DNA of 45,028 bases from an uncultured Pirellulaceae bacterium (GTDB lineage: Bacteria; Planctomycetota; Planctomycetia; Pirellulales; Pirellulaceae): the NCBI GenBank assembly GCA_937928555.1, contig CALFWR010000087.1, positions 1 to 45,028 of the forward strand. Reading direction: 5' to 3'. The notes beneath the pieces are model-generated. The model had not been told where the DNA came from. It saw nothing but the letters and a program-made list of their open reading frames with translations, and did not search any database. How positions within the stretch are numbered: position 1 is the stretch's first letter; each line of letters opens with the position of its first letter. The position numbers and the translations under genes are program-made. Positions 18,267-30,498 of the stretch are shown piece after piece.

Positions 18267-19244
18267 CTACGAACAATATGCCTCGAATCCGGGCCGAATC
18301 GCATCGCAAATCGGCGTCAGCATGTGATCCATGCCCAGCTTGGCCCGGGTCGGTCCGGCAAACTCGGGCGAATCGAGAATCAGATGCAGCATCGCAGCGG
18401 ATGGCTTCCAGTCGACGTTCTCCAACGTTTGCCGCAGCGCTTTGAGATGCGTTCCGCCTTCGTGACAGGTGTTGCCATTGGCGAAAACTTTAAACTCCGT
18501 CTCGCCATCGGTTGCTCCTGATGCCGCTGCCTGAACGTAAAAGTCATCGAACTTTTCATTCATCCAAAACGATGGCTTGTCGGTGGCTTCTCCTTTTTCG
18601 CTCGCCAAGCGATCGCACCAATCGGCAAGCCCTCGTGCATCATGAAACATCTCATTGCCGGTTTCTACTCTGAAACCCGGGAACAGGCTGGCGACTTCGG
18701 CAAGCTTTCCTGTCATCCATGACGCGTTCCATTGGATGTCCGGAAAGATTCTGGAATCAGCCACCAACCGGATGCAGGTTCCTTTCCCGTTGCCCTGGTC
18801 AATGGCTTTGGCAGACTGCTGAATCATGCCGCGCGAACTGCGAACCTCCCACAGCTCGCCGCTTCGCCATGACTCGATCACAAGCTCGCTGGTCAGGGCA
18901 CCCACGATAAACAGACCACAACCATATCCATGAATGTGTACGTGCGGCGTGTGACCGTCGGCCGTTGGCCTGGTGCGGCGAATATTTTTCAGGTAGTGCT
19001 CCAACAGTGAATCGCCAGACTCATGCGGAACATCGATCGGCAGACCTTCGCCGTCATCGGACACCGCTGCCACTTCGCCATCGAATTCGACTTTCACAAA
19101 ACTCGCTTTGCCGGCCAGAAACTGGTCAATCGAATTATCGACCAGTTCGGTAACCAGGTGATGAAGCCCCCGCCAGGTCGTGTCGCCGATGTACATCGAC
19201 GGTCGTTTGCGAACATGTTCGATATCAGACATCGGTGCGTCCAT
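18267..19244 (-). CDS. Stand-alone GyrB-type GHKL ATPase without TOPRIM
   Basis: 325 residues that align only with the N-terminal ATPase and transducer domains of DNA gyrase B. IEHVRKRPSMYIGD, the N-box ELVDNSID (33-40), DDGEG (63-67) and HGYGCG (105-110) are present, so ATP binding is expected. The transducer has NGNTCHEGGTHLKALRQTL and then EFAGPTRAKLG, where gyrase has a QTK loop; the ATP-contacting Lys is Arg here. The protein ends about 20 residues later, and there is no TOPRIM or tail domain. The start is well set by AAAGGAG 8 nt before ATG 19244. It cannot be a normal gyrase subunit. It could be a regulator or partner of gyrase or an ATPase with a new role. Confidence 0.85.
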   Translation of the reverse strand: MDAPMSDIEHVRKRPSMYIGDTTWRGLHHLVTELVDNSIDQFLAGKASFVKVEFDGEVAAVSDDGEGLPIDVPHESGDSLLEHYLKNIRRTRPTADGHTPHVHIHGYGCGLFIVGALTSELVIESWRSGELWEVRSSRGMIQQSAKAIDQGNGKGTCIRLVADSRIFPDIQWNASWMTGKLAEVASLFPGFRVETGNEMFHDARGLADWCDRLASEKGEATDKPSFWMNEKFDDFYVQAAASGATDGETEFKVFANGNTCHEGGTHLKALRQTLENVDWKPSAAMLHLILDSPEFAGPTRAKLGMDHMLTPICDAIRPGFEAYCS

Positions 19245-19357
19245 TCTCTCTCCTTTGGCAAAACAATATTCTACCAAAACCTGCAAAAATCCGCTTCAAT
19301 TCGCTTTGTTGCCAGCACTTGAATCCTGTACCCTTGGCATTCACCAACCGGAATTAA

Positions 19358-19545
19358 CCCGGATTATTCACGAGGCGTGGGCGTCAAAATCAGTTCCAAC
19401 AGTGATCCGCGTCTTCTGATGCGATGAAACGATCGCTGTGGTTTTGATCTACCGGACGATTCGCAGTTCTCGTTGAAATTCAGTTTTTTCCTTGCTCCGG
19501 TTGGCCAGACGCAGAATCAACGCCTGTCGTCGTGAATAATTCGGG
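19358..19545 (-). mobile_element. MITE-like element, copy 4, TSD ATTAA
   Basis: Complete 188-bp copy flanked by perfect direct repeats ATTAA (19353-19357, 19546-19550). It separates the HEAT-like gene from whatever lay upstream: only 25 bp remain between its end and the ATG at 19571. The frame of that gene is open into the element terminus, with an in-frame GTG at 19532. The rest of the 19245-19570 gap holds nothing further. Confidence 0.95.
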
Positions 19546-19570
19546 ATTAAAACTCAACTGGTTCACGATC

Positions 19571-20944
19571 ATGCCCTTGTTCAAAACAAAACCAACCATC
19601 GCCACGGGAGAAAAAGCCCGCCTTGAATTCGAGCTCCAGAAGCTCGCTGAATGCCTTGGCGACGAGCGATTTTCGCTGCCGGTACTGAGCTTGTCCCAGT
19701 GGCAGAACATGATCAACAAGCCACTTGCTGACACGCTCGAGGCGATTGGCAAGCACCTGCAGCACCCCACCGGTAGCATCCAGGTCATCGTCCAACCCGA
19801 GAACCTCGCGACCTGCGGAGGCGGTGGCTGAGGCGGCGGTTCCTGCGAAGGACTTGGCGGTCTGCCAGGCAAATACGATTCAGAAAACCGTTCCATTACG
19901 GTCACCGTTGATCCAAAATTCGAACCCAACCTTGCCACAGCGGCAGTGGCTCACGGCGTGGTTCAGGATCTGCTTTTTCAACACAAGTATCCCTACGCTC
20001 ACTTTCCCGAATCGGTGGACCTTGCCGCGATCGCGACGGGGCTTGGCGTGCTGCGTAGCCAATTCGATTTCGTTACCAAAGAAGGCACGTTCTGGGATTC
20101 GACCCAGTGGAAACTTTTCCCGCGCCCGTTTCTCGATTCCACCGGCCAATTGTGGGCTCATGCCGTGAGCGGCTGGCTACGGGGTAACAAAAAGCCCGCT
20201 TGGCTCGAAAGCCTCGACGGCGAGCTCCGACGCGGCGTTGCGAAAAATCTGAAATCACTTTTCTCGTCCGGCGATTGCTTCGTTGACCCTTCGCGCAATA
20301 CTGCCAACTGGTCGCAGGCCGATTGGCTCGCCGCCGCCAGCGGCAGATCCGGATCGGGCCAATCTGACTCAAGCCGAATCATTGCGGCGCGCCACCTGCA
20401 ACCGGACTCCGAAGTCGCTTCCCAACAGCAAACGCTGCTTCAGGAGCAGCTACGCAGCACCGAACTGGCCGTTGTTCTCAATGCGACCTCGGCAATCGAA
20501 CAGGTCGGAAGTCCATCGGTCGAAACCACCGAAGAGCTCCAGTTTCTTACCCGACATCGCGACGACGAAGTCCGCGCCAAAGCCATGTTGGCGCTAACGC
20601 GTCTGGGGCAACTGGACCCTTCGATGTTCGAAACGGTCGGCGAGTTCCTGGACAGCAAGTCTAGGCATGTGACTTTTTCGGGTTTGATGGCGGTGTCTTC
20701 GCTTGGAAAAATCGACGACGATCTGCTTGGTCCGATTCACCGCGCTTTCCTTCGCAGTCTTTCGGATTGCAACTACGAATTTGTAAATCTGTTTGCGGTG
20801 GCATTTACGCGTTGGTTTGACGATCCCAAACAACACGTTGAGAACATTCTGGCCGATCACTACAGCGAGTATCTCGAGATCGCGATCGAAGCAATCGACA
20901 ACGCGAAAGAGAATTTCGTCAAACTGGATTCTCAAGTCGCGTGA
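19571..20944 (+). CDS. HEAT-like protein with one in-frame UGA (codon 87)
   Basis: The frame from ATG 19571 (MPLFKTKP) runs 86 codons to a TGA at 19829-19831. It then continues in the same frame with no further stop to 20944, 457 residues in all. Both sides look coding. The UGA falls in a Gly/Cys-rich turn: TCGGGG, UGA, GGGSCEG. After it come LATAAVAHGVVQDLL and, from about residue 280, helical repeats of HEAT type (DDEVRAKAMLALTRLG, SRHVTFSGLMAVSSLGKI). It could be a nonsense mutation, a recoded UGA (selenocysteine) or two separate products; I saw no convincing SECIS hairpin just downstream. The 5' flank has been replaced by element copy 4, and no Shine-Dalgarno is seen, so decay is quite possible. 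Confidence 0.6.
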
Positions 20945-21027
20945 TATTGGCAATGATTAACAACGAGGGACGTTGCATTAAAACGAGCATCAAAGCCGAT
21001 TTCCCGTTGGGAACTCGGCACCCTAAT

Positions 21028-21214
21028 CCCGGATTATTCACGAGGCGTGGGCGTCAGAATCAGTTGAGACAGTAATCCGCGACTCAGACACGATAAAACG
21101 ATCGCTGTGGTTTTCATCTACCGGATGATTTACATTTCTTGTTGAATTTCAGCTTTTCCCTTGCTCTTGTTGGCCAGACGTAGAGTTAACGCCCGTCGTC
21201 GTGAATAATCCGGG
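21028..21214 (-). mobile_element. MITE-like element, copy 5, TSD CTAAT
   Basis: Complete 187-bp copy with perfect flanking direct repeats CTAAT (21023-21027, 21215-21219). It fills most of the 314-bp gap between two converging genes; the remaining sequence shows no gene. Confidence 0.95.
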
Positions 21215-21258
21215 CTAATGACGTAATGCCCGCGTTTCGTGAATAGCCGGAGCTGACG

Positions 21259-21981
21259 CTATTGGGCAATCAGCCGTTCCCAGAGAACGCCTTCCCCAGT
21301 TCCGTCTCCCCGAAATCGAATGAGTCTTGAAAACTGGTTTCGATTCAGGCACTTGATCGTATCACCAAGGCGTCTTTTGGGCTCCAGCCCGTTTTCTTGG
21401 GGCAACGGGTCAACAATCTTTGCTGGCCAGCCCTCTTCGGCAAAAACACCCAGAATCATTTCCTGATTTGGGGCTGGCCAACGAAACCGTTTGACAACTT
21501 TCCCCAGAAAGATCAGCTCTCTTCGCTCAAAGTTCCAGCTTGGCTTCTCGGTCGCGGCAGCAGCTGGATTCGCCGATCGGCCATCCGAAACATCACAGCC
21601 GGGCATTGGATATACGGGAGACTCATGGAAAAAGTCCCGCGCCACATCCAAACCCACTTCAGAGATTATGAAACAGGATGTTTCGCCTATTTCACCGGCG
21701 TTGACTGATGTCGCAACAGATGAATAAATATCTCTATGCTTGATCCAACCTTTACGCAACATCCACTGCAAATCATTGCAATTGACATCATAACTTTTCG
21801 CCTGGCTGCATCTCAGTGCAAAATCCCACGGAGACGCCGAGAGATCTACTGAATACTCAATCGCTTCCCCGAGAGCTTTCAGGAACGCTGAGAACTGGCT
21901 TGCTTTCCTTCGTGAAAAACCTTCGCTGACGCGGTTGTCCAGTCGGACAGATTGAGATTCCACTTCTCGCACAAAACCCAT
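21259..21981 (-). CDS. Hypothetical protein with conserved C-terminal domain
   Basis: 240 residues, no signal peptide or membrane segment. The start at ATG 21981 has GGGAGG about 11 nt upstream. The N-terminal part (1-120) is helical without a recognised motif. The last 75 residues contain KRFRWPAPNQEMILGVF, then EGWPAKIVDPLP, KRRLGDTIKCLNRNQ and LIRFRGDGTGEGVLWE. I know this module from many planctomycete hypothetical proteins and suspect a DNA-binding fold, but it has no established function. The gene is divergent from the papain-fold gene. Confidence 0.78.
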   Translation of the reverse strand: MGFVREVESQSVRLDNRVSEGFSRRKASQFSAFLKALGEAIEYSVDLSASPWDFALRCSQAKSYDVNCNDLQWMLRKGWIKHRDIYSSVATSVNAGEIGETSCFIISEVGLDVARDFFHESPVYPMPGCDVSDGRSANPAAAATEKPSWNFERRELIFLGKVVKRFRWPAPNQEMILGVFAEEGWPAKIVDPLPQENGLEPKRRLGDTIKCLNRNQFSRLIRFRGDGTGEGVLWERLIAQ

Positions 21982-22217
21982 TTTGCATTTCCCTCCCTGA
22001 GAACGTCGCTCAGCAAGAGATTACACAATTTCGGAACGCGATTGGTGCCAACTGGACCGCTTTTACCGGAACGCTCTCAGCACTTTTGATTTCAGCCCCC
22101 TTTGGTGATTCAAATTTCACCCCGACAAGCCAAATTCAATCCCATCCGAGTTCGTTGACATTGGCTCTGAAGTACGAAAATGAATTCAATCGATTGGGCG
22201 CAAACAGAAAGAGTTGG

Positions 22218-23030
22218 ATGGGACTTGAATCACTGGGCTGGTGTCCCGATATCGCCGATGCTCGTGATTTTCTGCTGGAAGAAATCCAACGCAACATCCC
22301 GCATGCGATCGATCTACGGGACTACGAATTTGGTATTTTTGGAATATCAGATCCGAAACACGCTCACATGTCGTGTGCTATTTCACTATTGGGAATGCTC
22401 GATTGGCAGCAAAGAAAATGGCATGGGCGACCGGTTTCAGGTTCGCCAGAGTTTCTACATGACCTGACAATCCGGATTTGGGGAGGCGGTGGCGCCAGTG
22501 GAGTTGGACTGCGTAACGTTCTCAAGACACTGAAACGGTTTGGAACGCCACCCCAATCACTTATTGTTCGCGAGAGTCGCAAACCGCTCTTGGACCAACC
22601 AGAGCTCTTTGGATACTCCCACGACTATGAATTTCTGGAATTCATTCGGCTGGACTCACATTGGTATTCATCGCGTCACAAAATCGACGCCATGAAATAC
22701 TGGCTTTTCAGCGGAGATCCATTTGTTATTGGATTTGCAGTCCCCAATCACGTCACTCGCGACTCAAAAGTAATTCCTCTGGACATCCGCGAAGGGGGAA
22801 CCTTGGGTGGCACCGCAGGAATTGTAATGGGTTTTGATGACAGGTACCCAACCGCCAACCACGTCAGAGGCCATCACCAGCGAATCGAGAACTCGAAACG
22901 CGGCGCGTTTCTGGTCCTCACCTGTTGGGGAAACGATTGGGGCAACAATGGTTTTGTATGGCTGCCCTATGCGTTTATCGAATCCGGATTCGCCAGAGAT
23001 GCGTGGGCAACCGAAAACAACTGTCACTGA
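22218..23030 (+). CDS. Papain-fold (C1-like) protein, catalytic site degenerate
   Basis: About 270 residues. GWCPDIADARDF and IDLRDY at the N-terminus match bacterial C1A peptidases (GW-PDLPD-RD...DLR). A Cys is present at residue 53 in HMSCAISLLGML, where the family has GSCTANA. The family Gln (DQG) is replaced by a DPK sequence. The His position (normally GGHAV) reads LGGTAGIVMGFDD and the Asn position (NSWG) reads LTCWGNDWGNNGF. His and Asn thus look like Thr, and only Cys remains. It is likely a non-peptidase or a very divergent one. The start is uncertain: the frame is open upstream, with a TTG at 22086 that would add 44 residues. ATG 22218 has GAAAGAG upstream. Confidence 0.66.
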   Translation: MGLESLGWCPDIADARDFLLEEIQRNIPHAIDLRDYEFGIFGISDPKHAHMSCAISLLGMLDWQQRKWHGRPVSGSPEFLHDLTIRIWGGGGASGVGLRNVLKTLKRFGTPPQSLIVRESRKPLLDQPELFGYSHDYEFLEFIRLDSHWYSSRHKIDAMKYWLFSGDPFVIGFAVPNHVTRDSKVIPLDIREGGTLGGTAGIVMGFDDRYPTANHVRGHHQRIENSKRGAFLVLTCWGNDWGNNGFVWLPYAFIESGFARDAWATENNCH

Positions 23031-23262
23031 ACCGGGACTGCTTCCATGGACTGCGACGCCGCAGCCAACTCAAATGGCGAACGATTATTGTCGCGCCTCG
23101 CACCGGTTCAACGCCGCCAGTGATCTCATTTCGTACACCTTGGCATCCGCTCCACGCCCCCGCCTGTTCCCTTGGTGGACCCATTTGAAGCTGCAATATT
23201 CCTCCAAAGCATTTGCTGTCGAGCTTGACGTGCTTTACCAAAACCTTTTTCGGAGTGACTGA

Positions 23263-24171
23263 ATGAATTATAGCCGTCTACTTTCCACGCTGGCGATTGT
23301 GTTGATCGCTTTTCCAACGATGTGCGTAGCCCAGTTCCAACAAATTTATCCAGCGCAGCGGATCGCATCGCCTCCGCAAGTGTACGCACCGGGCACGATG
23401 ATGCCGGGCCAAGCCAGCCACGCGTACAATCCGGCTTGCCAATGCAACCCAAACACTCCTGGCGACTGCAAATGCAAAAACCTCGATTGCAAAGTCCGGT
23501 TGCCGCACGGATGCAAGCGAGTAACACCCCGTTACAAAACTCCAATCAACTGCGAAATCTACGGCAGCATCCCAAAACTGATCGAAACTCGCTGCTGCAT
23601 GAAAAAGATCAAAGACTTCGAGGCATTAACGGACGTTCCCCAGATCTGCTGTGTCAGTGAAACCTGTATTGAAATTGGAAAAAAACTTCTTCAGTGCCTT
23701 CCCGGTTGCTGCTTCGATGTGTGCATTCCAACCTTCCAGTGCAAGTCAGATATCATTGAATGCAAAATGGTGCAAAAGGCAATGCCGATGGAACTTTGGG
23801 AACGTATCGACCACGGACAAACCGTCTACGACGTCTTCGTCGTCAACAATCGCGATCCAAATTCTAATTTCCACGCAGGTGGTATGCCCGCGAAATGGGT
23901 TGTAATGCACTGTGGAACCAAAGCTCACGTCCAATCCCGCTTCCCAGGGCTGCTTGCCAAAGCCGGCAAGGGCGCCAAGCCACAATCAACTCCTGCGGAC
24001 GTGGAAATCAGCCTGGTCGTGGACGAGAAAAAAATGAACGATTACTTTCGTAGTGAAAACGAAAAAGCAGCAAAGGAAAACGCGAAAGCGTCTGCACCAG
24101 CCAACAAAAAGGCTAAAACGAAAAACAGAATCGGACAAACAAAGGCAAATTCGAACTCAAAAACCGGCTAG
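23263..24171 (+). CDS. Cys-rich secreted protein with Lys-rich tail
   Basis: 302 residues, with ATG 23263 preceded by CGGAGTGAC. Residues 1-23 form a signal peptide (LLSTLAIVLIAFPTMCVAQ). The mature protein has 19 cysteines by my count, nearly all between residues 58 and 165, including CQC, CKC, and several CC pairs. They suggest a disulfide-stabilised or metal-binding domain. Residues about 170-225 form a more ordinary alpha/beta part. The last 45 residues are rich in Lys, Ala and Asn and may bind a polyanion. I recognise no family. The 232-bp gap before it holds only short frames I do not trust. Confidence 0.78.
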   Translation: MNYSRLLSTLAIVLIAFPTMCVAQFQQIYPAQRIASPPQVYAPGTMMPGQASHAYNPACQCNPNTPGDCKCKNLDCKVRLPHGCKRVTPRYKTPINCEIYGSIPKLIETRCCMKKIKDFEALTDVPQICCVSETCIEIGKKLLQCLPGCCFDVCIPTFQCKSDIIECKMVQKAMPMELWERIDHGQTVYDVFVVNNRDPNSNFHAGGMPAKWVVMHCGTKAHVQSRFPGLLAKAGKGAKPQSTPADVEISLVVDEKKMNDYFRSENEKAAKENAKASAPANKKAKTKNRIGQTKANSNSKTG

Positions 24172-24384
24172 CGTTGCGAGTTAATCTTCGCACCGCAGCG
24201 ATTATCGATCGAACGAGGCTGAAGCTCCGCGTTGTCTTGCAAAAGTCGACGTGGAGCTTCTCTCTTCTGGAAATTGACGGCACGTTTCAAGGACGCGAAA
24301 GCATCCAACGCGATTCTTACCCGAGGCTTTACAGCCTGCGGCTCGCTGTTACGAAGTCGGGAGGTTCCCCGATCTGACAACAAA

Positions 24385-27636
<3,252 letters not shown>

Positions 27637-27695
27637 TCGATAACGCCCTTTGATGGTGGTGGCGAACAAAATTTCCCAAAGGTACCAGCAGGTTG

Positions 27696-27713
27696 GCCCA
27701 TTGTTCAATGGGC
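27696..27713. promoter_or_regulatory. Perfect palindrome upstream of carB
   Basis: GCCCATTGTTCAATGGGC is a perfect 18-bp palindrome 60 bp upstream of the carB start, next to an AT-rich tract (TTTTAAAAA). It could be an operator or a leader hairpin. No regulator is identified, and the site may be fortuitous. Confidence 0.3.
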
Positions 27714-27978
27714 TGATTTTAAAAACACAGTAGCGGGTAAAGATTTCTGGCTTGCGAGAGGGTTTGCGACTTTTCTCCGGGCCCTATCTGCCCTCGAGGA
27801 AGTCCATACTGCCTCCGCCGGTTTGGTCCACGAACTGAACCAGGACGGGAGTTTTCCAAAAACTCTCTGACGGTGTCAGGCTTTCAGGCTTTGGCGTCGA
27901 ATCTGAGCCGTCGGCTGGCGAAACAATCACTGTCGCGGTGCCCTGTTGCGTCTTGGATTCAGGATTGCTTTTTAAGGC
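27714..27978. other. Intergenic region with no recognised gene
   Basis: Only short frames, none with a ribosome-binding site or protein-like composition. A GAGGAAGTCC segment at 27796 was checked against RNase P RNA and does not fit. No tRNA or terminator is seen. It probably holds the carB promoter on the minus strand. Confidence 0.5.
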
Positions 27979-28161
27979 AGTATCTCGCCTCTCGGAGGCG
28001 AGATGCTAACTGTGAAAACTTGACGCGGAGAGGTCGTGATTTAATCCACTTCAATGCCAATGCTCTCCCGCCGCTCTCCCTTTGGCTTTGGCAATGTTAG
28101 TCGCGTGCAACCCTCCCCGGCGGTGAGCCGCCGACCCTCCCAAGTGGGAGGGTGATCGAAA
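27979..28161 (+). repeat. Second repeat family, copy I (uninterrupted)
   Basis: About 183 bp with three hairpins: CTCGCC/GGCGAG near 27984, CGGCGG-tgag-CCGCCG near 28116, and CCCTCCCA-ag-TGGGAGGG near 28133. A related sequence occurs at 36709-37060, where it is interrupted by an MITE. Shared blocks include CGGAGAGGT, CAATGCCAATGC and CAACCCTCCCCGGCGGTGA. It contains no ORF. It lies 20 bp beyond the stop of the adjacent secreted-protein gene and may act in transcription termination or be mobile itself. Confidence 0.75.
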
Positions 28162-28181
28162 AAGCCACTCGAGAACGCCTG

Positions 28182-28895
28182 CTACTTCTCTAAAGCGAAT
28201 GAGTCAAACACGTCCAGAGCGATGGCTTTGTCTTCGCTGCCTTCGGTCGCGACCATCGTCATCTGATACTGCCGCGCCCCAACAAGGATGATGCGACAGG
28301 TGGCCTTGAGGATCCTTTCCTCTGTTTCACTCACCTTCATGCTGAACGAGTAATCAAAATCGCGAGCGTAATTGCCTTTGAACCGAAACGATTTGACTTT
28401 GTTATCCAACTGCCCCAGAACTCTGGCCACGTTTCCTTTCACCGCACCGTCGAGAGTTGCTCTGACTTTCCCGGTGGCTGCCGGATCTTCGTGCAAATCG
28501 TGCCACGATACGACGACCGACTGCTTTTCGTTAAGCACCGAAATGTACATGTGGCTGGTGATCGCTTCGCGGCCCGCGATCGGAGAGAATGAAACCGTCT
28601 TGTAGCGGGGCTCCTTGGGGACTTTAAAAGTCGCCTTTCCGGACGACTCTTCAACTTTCACCCACCCGTTTTCTCCGGCAACAAAATTTCCTTTGCCCTG
28701 GCTGTTGGACGCAGTGGTATCCTTGGCGGTGATCTTGGGGTTCTCGTCGGTTTGCGACTGGGTCATCTCCTGCGAATCCTGCGTCGCGGGAGCTTGCTCG
28801 GTGTTGGATTCCCGTTGAAACAACTGCCCCGAAGCAGCGGAGATTCCCATCCAGAAAAAGGCGAGCGAACAGATGCAAAGTCGTTTCAAGTTCAT
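28182..28895 (-). CDS. Secreted hypothetical protein, PsbP/DUF1795-like fold possible
   Basis: 237 residues. A signal peptide at 1-23 (LCICSLAFFWMGISAASGQ) is followed by a Gln/Thr/Ser-rich linker to about 75. The globular part begins FKVPKEPRYKTVSFSP and ends with AIALDVFDSFALEK. The order of strands, with YISVLNEKQSVVVSWHDL and RDFDYSFSMKV, recalls exported planctomycete proteins of a PsbP-like fold, but sequence identity is only a weak impression. No catalytic residues are recognised. It is the only gene between carB and argH and is not obviously linked to either. Confidence 0.76.
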   Translation of the reverse strand: MNLKRLCICSLAFFWMGISAASGQLFQRESNTEQAPATQDSQEMTQSQTDENPKITAKDTTASNSQGKGNFVAGENGWVKVEESSGKATFKVPKEPRYKTVSFSPIAGREAITSHMYISVLNEKQSVVVSWHDLHEDPAATGKVRATLDGAVKGNVARVLGQLDNKVKSFRFKGNYARDFDYSFSMKVSETEERILKATCRIILVGARQYQMTMVATEGSEDKAIALDVFDSFALEK

Positions 28896-28977
28896 AGCAG
28901 CAACCTGATGGGGAAGGAGTTACCTTGTTATCGGCAGGTCAGGACCGCGAATGAAGATCTGACCGAAGGAGGCATGT

Positions 28978-29006
28978 TTGACACGATTTTACGGCAAGCC
29001 TACGAT
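28978..29006 (+). promoter_or_regulatory. Predicted sigma70-type promoter of argH
   Basis: TTGACA at 28978-28983 matches the -35 consensus exactly, and TACGAT at 29001-29006 follows after 17 bp. The predicted start is near 29013, giving a leader of about 53 nt before the GTG of argH. This is the best promoter match in the window. Confidence 0.6.
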
Positions 29007-29065
29007 CTTCGCTGCTCGAATTTGTCGCAATTTAATGGCAAAAACCCAATTTACCGCGATCGACA

Positions 29066-30487
29066 GTGACTGAAAAACCATCCCAAAACTCCGCCTCCCG
29101 CTCCGATGCCAGCCCCAGCCGAAGCGGGGCTTTTGATGCCGCAGTCGACCAACGCGTGCAGCGTTTTAGCGAAAGCATCAGTTTTGACCGCCGATTATTC
29201 CGGCAAGACATCGCTGGCAGCATCGCCCACGCCCGCATGCTCTCCGATCAGGGAATCCTGACCGCCGAAGAAGCTGACAGCATCGAAAGGACACTCGGTC
29301 AGATTCGGGACGAAATCGAATCGGGACAGTTTGTCTTTCGTGAAGAACTCGAAGACATCCACATGAACATCGAGCAGGCGTTGATCGATCGAATCGGGGA
29401 CGTCGGCCGCAAGCTGCACACCGGACGCAGTCGCAACGATCAGGTCTCGACCGATATGCGGCTCTGGGTTCGCGACGCGATTGACCAACTTGACGCCGCG
29501 CTGGAAGATTTGCAGCGGGCGTTTGTGGGTCGCTGCGACCTTGACCGGGGCGTCATCCTCCCGGCTTACACGCACTTGCAGCGTGCCCAACCGGTCCTGG
29601 CGGCGCACTACTGGTTGGCTTACGCCGAAAAGTTCCAACGGGACCGTGACCGACTGGCCGATTGCCGCAAGCGATTGAATCTTTGCCCGCTTGGAACGGC
29701 AGCCCTGGCAGGGACTTCGATTGACATCGATCGGGAAAACACGGCCAATCGATTGGGCTTTGACGGTCTTGTTGAAAACAGTCTCGATTCTTCGAGTGAC
29801 CGCGACTACCTGTTGGAGACAGCGTTTTGCCTGTCCACGATTGCGATCCACCTGAGCGGTTGGGCCGAAGAATGGATCCTCTGGTCGACGGTCGAATTTG
29901 ATTTTATCTCACTGCCGCACGAGTTCTGCACCGGGTCTTCGATCATGCCACAAAAGATCAACCCGGATGTGCTGGAGCTGACGCGAGGCAAATCGGCGCC
30001 TGTGGTGGGCTCGCTACAGACACTGTTGCTGCTAACCAAGGGTTTGCCGCTGGCGTACAACCGTGACTTGCAGGAAGACAAGCGACCCATGTTTGTCGCG
30101 GTGGACACCGTCAGCGGTTGCCTTGAATGTGCGATTCCGCTGGTCAAGGGGGCCCGACTTAAAGTCGACTCGATTCAGCGTCGGCTCGAAAAAGGCTTCC
30201 TCGACGCAACGACGCTGATGGAGTATCTGATCAAACGCGGGATTCCCCAGCGAAAAGCACACCACCTGATTGGCTCGCTGGTCAAAGCCGCTACCGGGAA
30301 AGGCTGCACCCTGACGGAGCTTCCCTTGTCAGATTTTCGGGCACTGGACCCGGGAATCGACGAGTCTGTGTTTGACGTGCTGGGATGTGAAAACGCCGTC
30401 GCTGCATTCCAGAGTTTTGGATCGACCGCACCGGCTTACGTAGCCAGCCAGGTCAAGTCGTGGAAAACGCGTTTGAATCACGTTTGA
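29066..30487 (+). CDS. argH: Argininosuccinate lyase
   Basis: 473 residues; splits argininosuccinate into arginine and fumarate, the last step of arginine synthesis, in the cytoplasm. The fumarase/aspartase superfamily signature [12 protein letters not shown] is intact. Other family blocks are [29 protein letters not shown] (read as [11 protein letters not shown]) and [16 protein letters not shown]. It starts at GTG 29066. The N-terminal 20 residues are Ser-rich and lack the usual WGGRF motif ([12 protein letters not shown] stands in its place), which is worth noting but probably harmless. The good upstream promoter suggests a single-gene transcript. It ends 11 bp before element copy 6. Confidence 0.95.
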   Translation: MTEKPSQNSASRSDASPSRSGAFDAAVDQRVQRFSESISFDRRLFRQDIAGSIAHARMLSDQGILTAEEADSIERTLGQIRDEIESGQFVFREELEDIHMNIEQALIDRIGDVGRKLHTGRSRNDQVSTDMRLWVRDAIDQLDAALEDLQRAFVGRCDLDRGVILPAYTHLQRAQPVLAAHYWLAYAEKFQRDRDRLADCRKRLNLCPLGTAALAGTSIDIDRENTANRLGFDGLVENSLDSSSDRDYLLETAFCLSTIAIHLSGWAEEWILWSTVEFDFISLPHEFCTGSSIMPQKINPDVLELTRGKSAPVVGSLQTLLLLTKGLPLAYNRDLQEDKRPMFVAVDTVSGCLECAIPLVKGARLKVDSIQRRLEKGFLDATTLMEYLIKRGIPQRKAHHLIGSLVKAATGKGCTLTELPLSDFRALDPGIDESVFDVLGCENAVAAFQSFGSTAPAYVASQVKSWKTRLNHV

Positions 30488-30498
30488 AACACGTTCAC

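Noticed and set aside
19832-19880. SECIS-like hairpin after the in-frame UGA
   Set aside because: I tried to fold the 50 nt after the UGA. The best stem, around TCC-TGCGAA-GGA, is too short and poorly placed to support selenocysteine insertion on its own.
22834-23262. ORF that ends directly before the Cys-rich gene
   Set aside because: Mostly overlaps the C1-like gene in another frame. The last 60 residues are free-standing but show no family, so I do not call it.
27796-27805. GAGGAAGTCC resembling the RNase P RNA core
   Set aside because: The rest of the RNase P consensus (for example the GAGGAAAGUCC continuation and the ACAGAA block) is missing, so it is coincidence.
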